Shown in pieces: positions 63,843-64,000 of a DNA stretch of 64,000 nt. The position numbers and the translations under genes are program-made. Source of the DNA: Hemibagrus wyckioides (taxonomy: Eukaryota; Chordata; Actinopteri; Siluriformes; Bagridae); NCBI RefSeq assembly GCF_019097595.1, contig NC_080732.1:9378405-9442404 (forward strand), read 5' to 3'. Below the pieces are notes generated by a model. It saw only the letters and a program-made list of their open reading frames with translations. It searched no databases and was not told the origin of the DNA. Within the stretch, counting starts at the first letter, position 1. Every line of letters starts with the position of its first letter.

Positions 63843-63999
63843 CACAGGTTCCCAGGTCTGGTCCTCCACCCTGTCCAGCACATTTTAGTGTTTTCCTTGC
63901 TCATATTTGCACACTCGGGAAGGGATGTTGTCGAGTGCTGGGTAGAACGCCAATATATGCAGGCATGAACTGATGCATGGCCAGGATTGGGAACAGGCG
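63843..63999. mobile_element. MITE-like element with short inverted ends
   Basis: The left end reads CAGGTTCCCAGGTCTGGTCC and the right end, on the opposite strand, reads CCTGTTCCCAATCCTGGCC. The internal phrase CCCTGTCCAGCACATTTTAG recurs in fish genomes next to such ends, from recognition only. The right end is at the window edge, so boundaries are uncertain. Confidence 0.5.
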
Positions 64000-64000
64000 T

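Overview
This is vertebrate nuclear DNA, almost certainly from a teleost fish and most likely an ostariophysan such as a catfish. The lineage guess rests on the repeat types: several Tc1-like transposons, hAT deletion derivatives, V-SINE-like tRNA-derived SINEs and L2-like tails ending in TTGAATTGAATT. No prokaryotic gene organisation is present. The window is AT-rich and dominated by introns and intergenic DNA.

One protein-coding gene can be rebuilt completely. It is cyrib (formerly fam49b), the CYFIP-related Rac1 interactor B, on the minus strand. Ten coding exons between 22,624 and 9,863 join with consistent phases into a 325-residue protein that starts MGNLLKVL and ends IKSMLQ. It keeps the N-terminal glycine used for myristoylation and the two adjacent arginines of the Rac1-binding motif. 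Upstream I propose a noncoding exon at 42,454-42,536, a first noncoding exon ending at 63,246, and a CpG-richer, TATA-less promoter at about 63.36-63.73 kb with ETS-like and NRF1-like sites. The 3' UTR runs from 9,862 to about 8,350 and contains an approximately 36-copy tetranucleotide repeat.

Layout: 1-8,349 is intergenic, downstream of cyrib, with an L2-like LINE remnant and a copy of an unclassified dispersed repeat. 8,350-22,633 holds the 3' UTR, all coding exons and nine introns (98 bp to 3.7 kb). 22,634-42,453 is a 19.8 kb intron with two SINEs, two adjacent Tc1-like elements and L2-like tails. 42,537-63,245 is a 20.7 kb intron with a hAT deletion derivative flanked by a perfect 8-bp duplication, a Tc1 remnant, two more copies of the dispersed repeat, and a hAT-like MITE flanked by a near-perfect 8-bp duplication. 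63,246-64,000 holds the first exon, the promoter and a MITE-like element.

I found no rRNA, tRNA gene, CRISPR array or second convincing protein-coding gene. I also found no clearly new biological system. The most useful leads are the structural variation in cyrib (3'-UTR repeat, weak splice donor, one-residue insertion), the unclassified dispersed repeat, and the two hAT-like elements with recognisable target-site duplications. All homology statements are from recognition; no database search was run.
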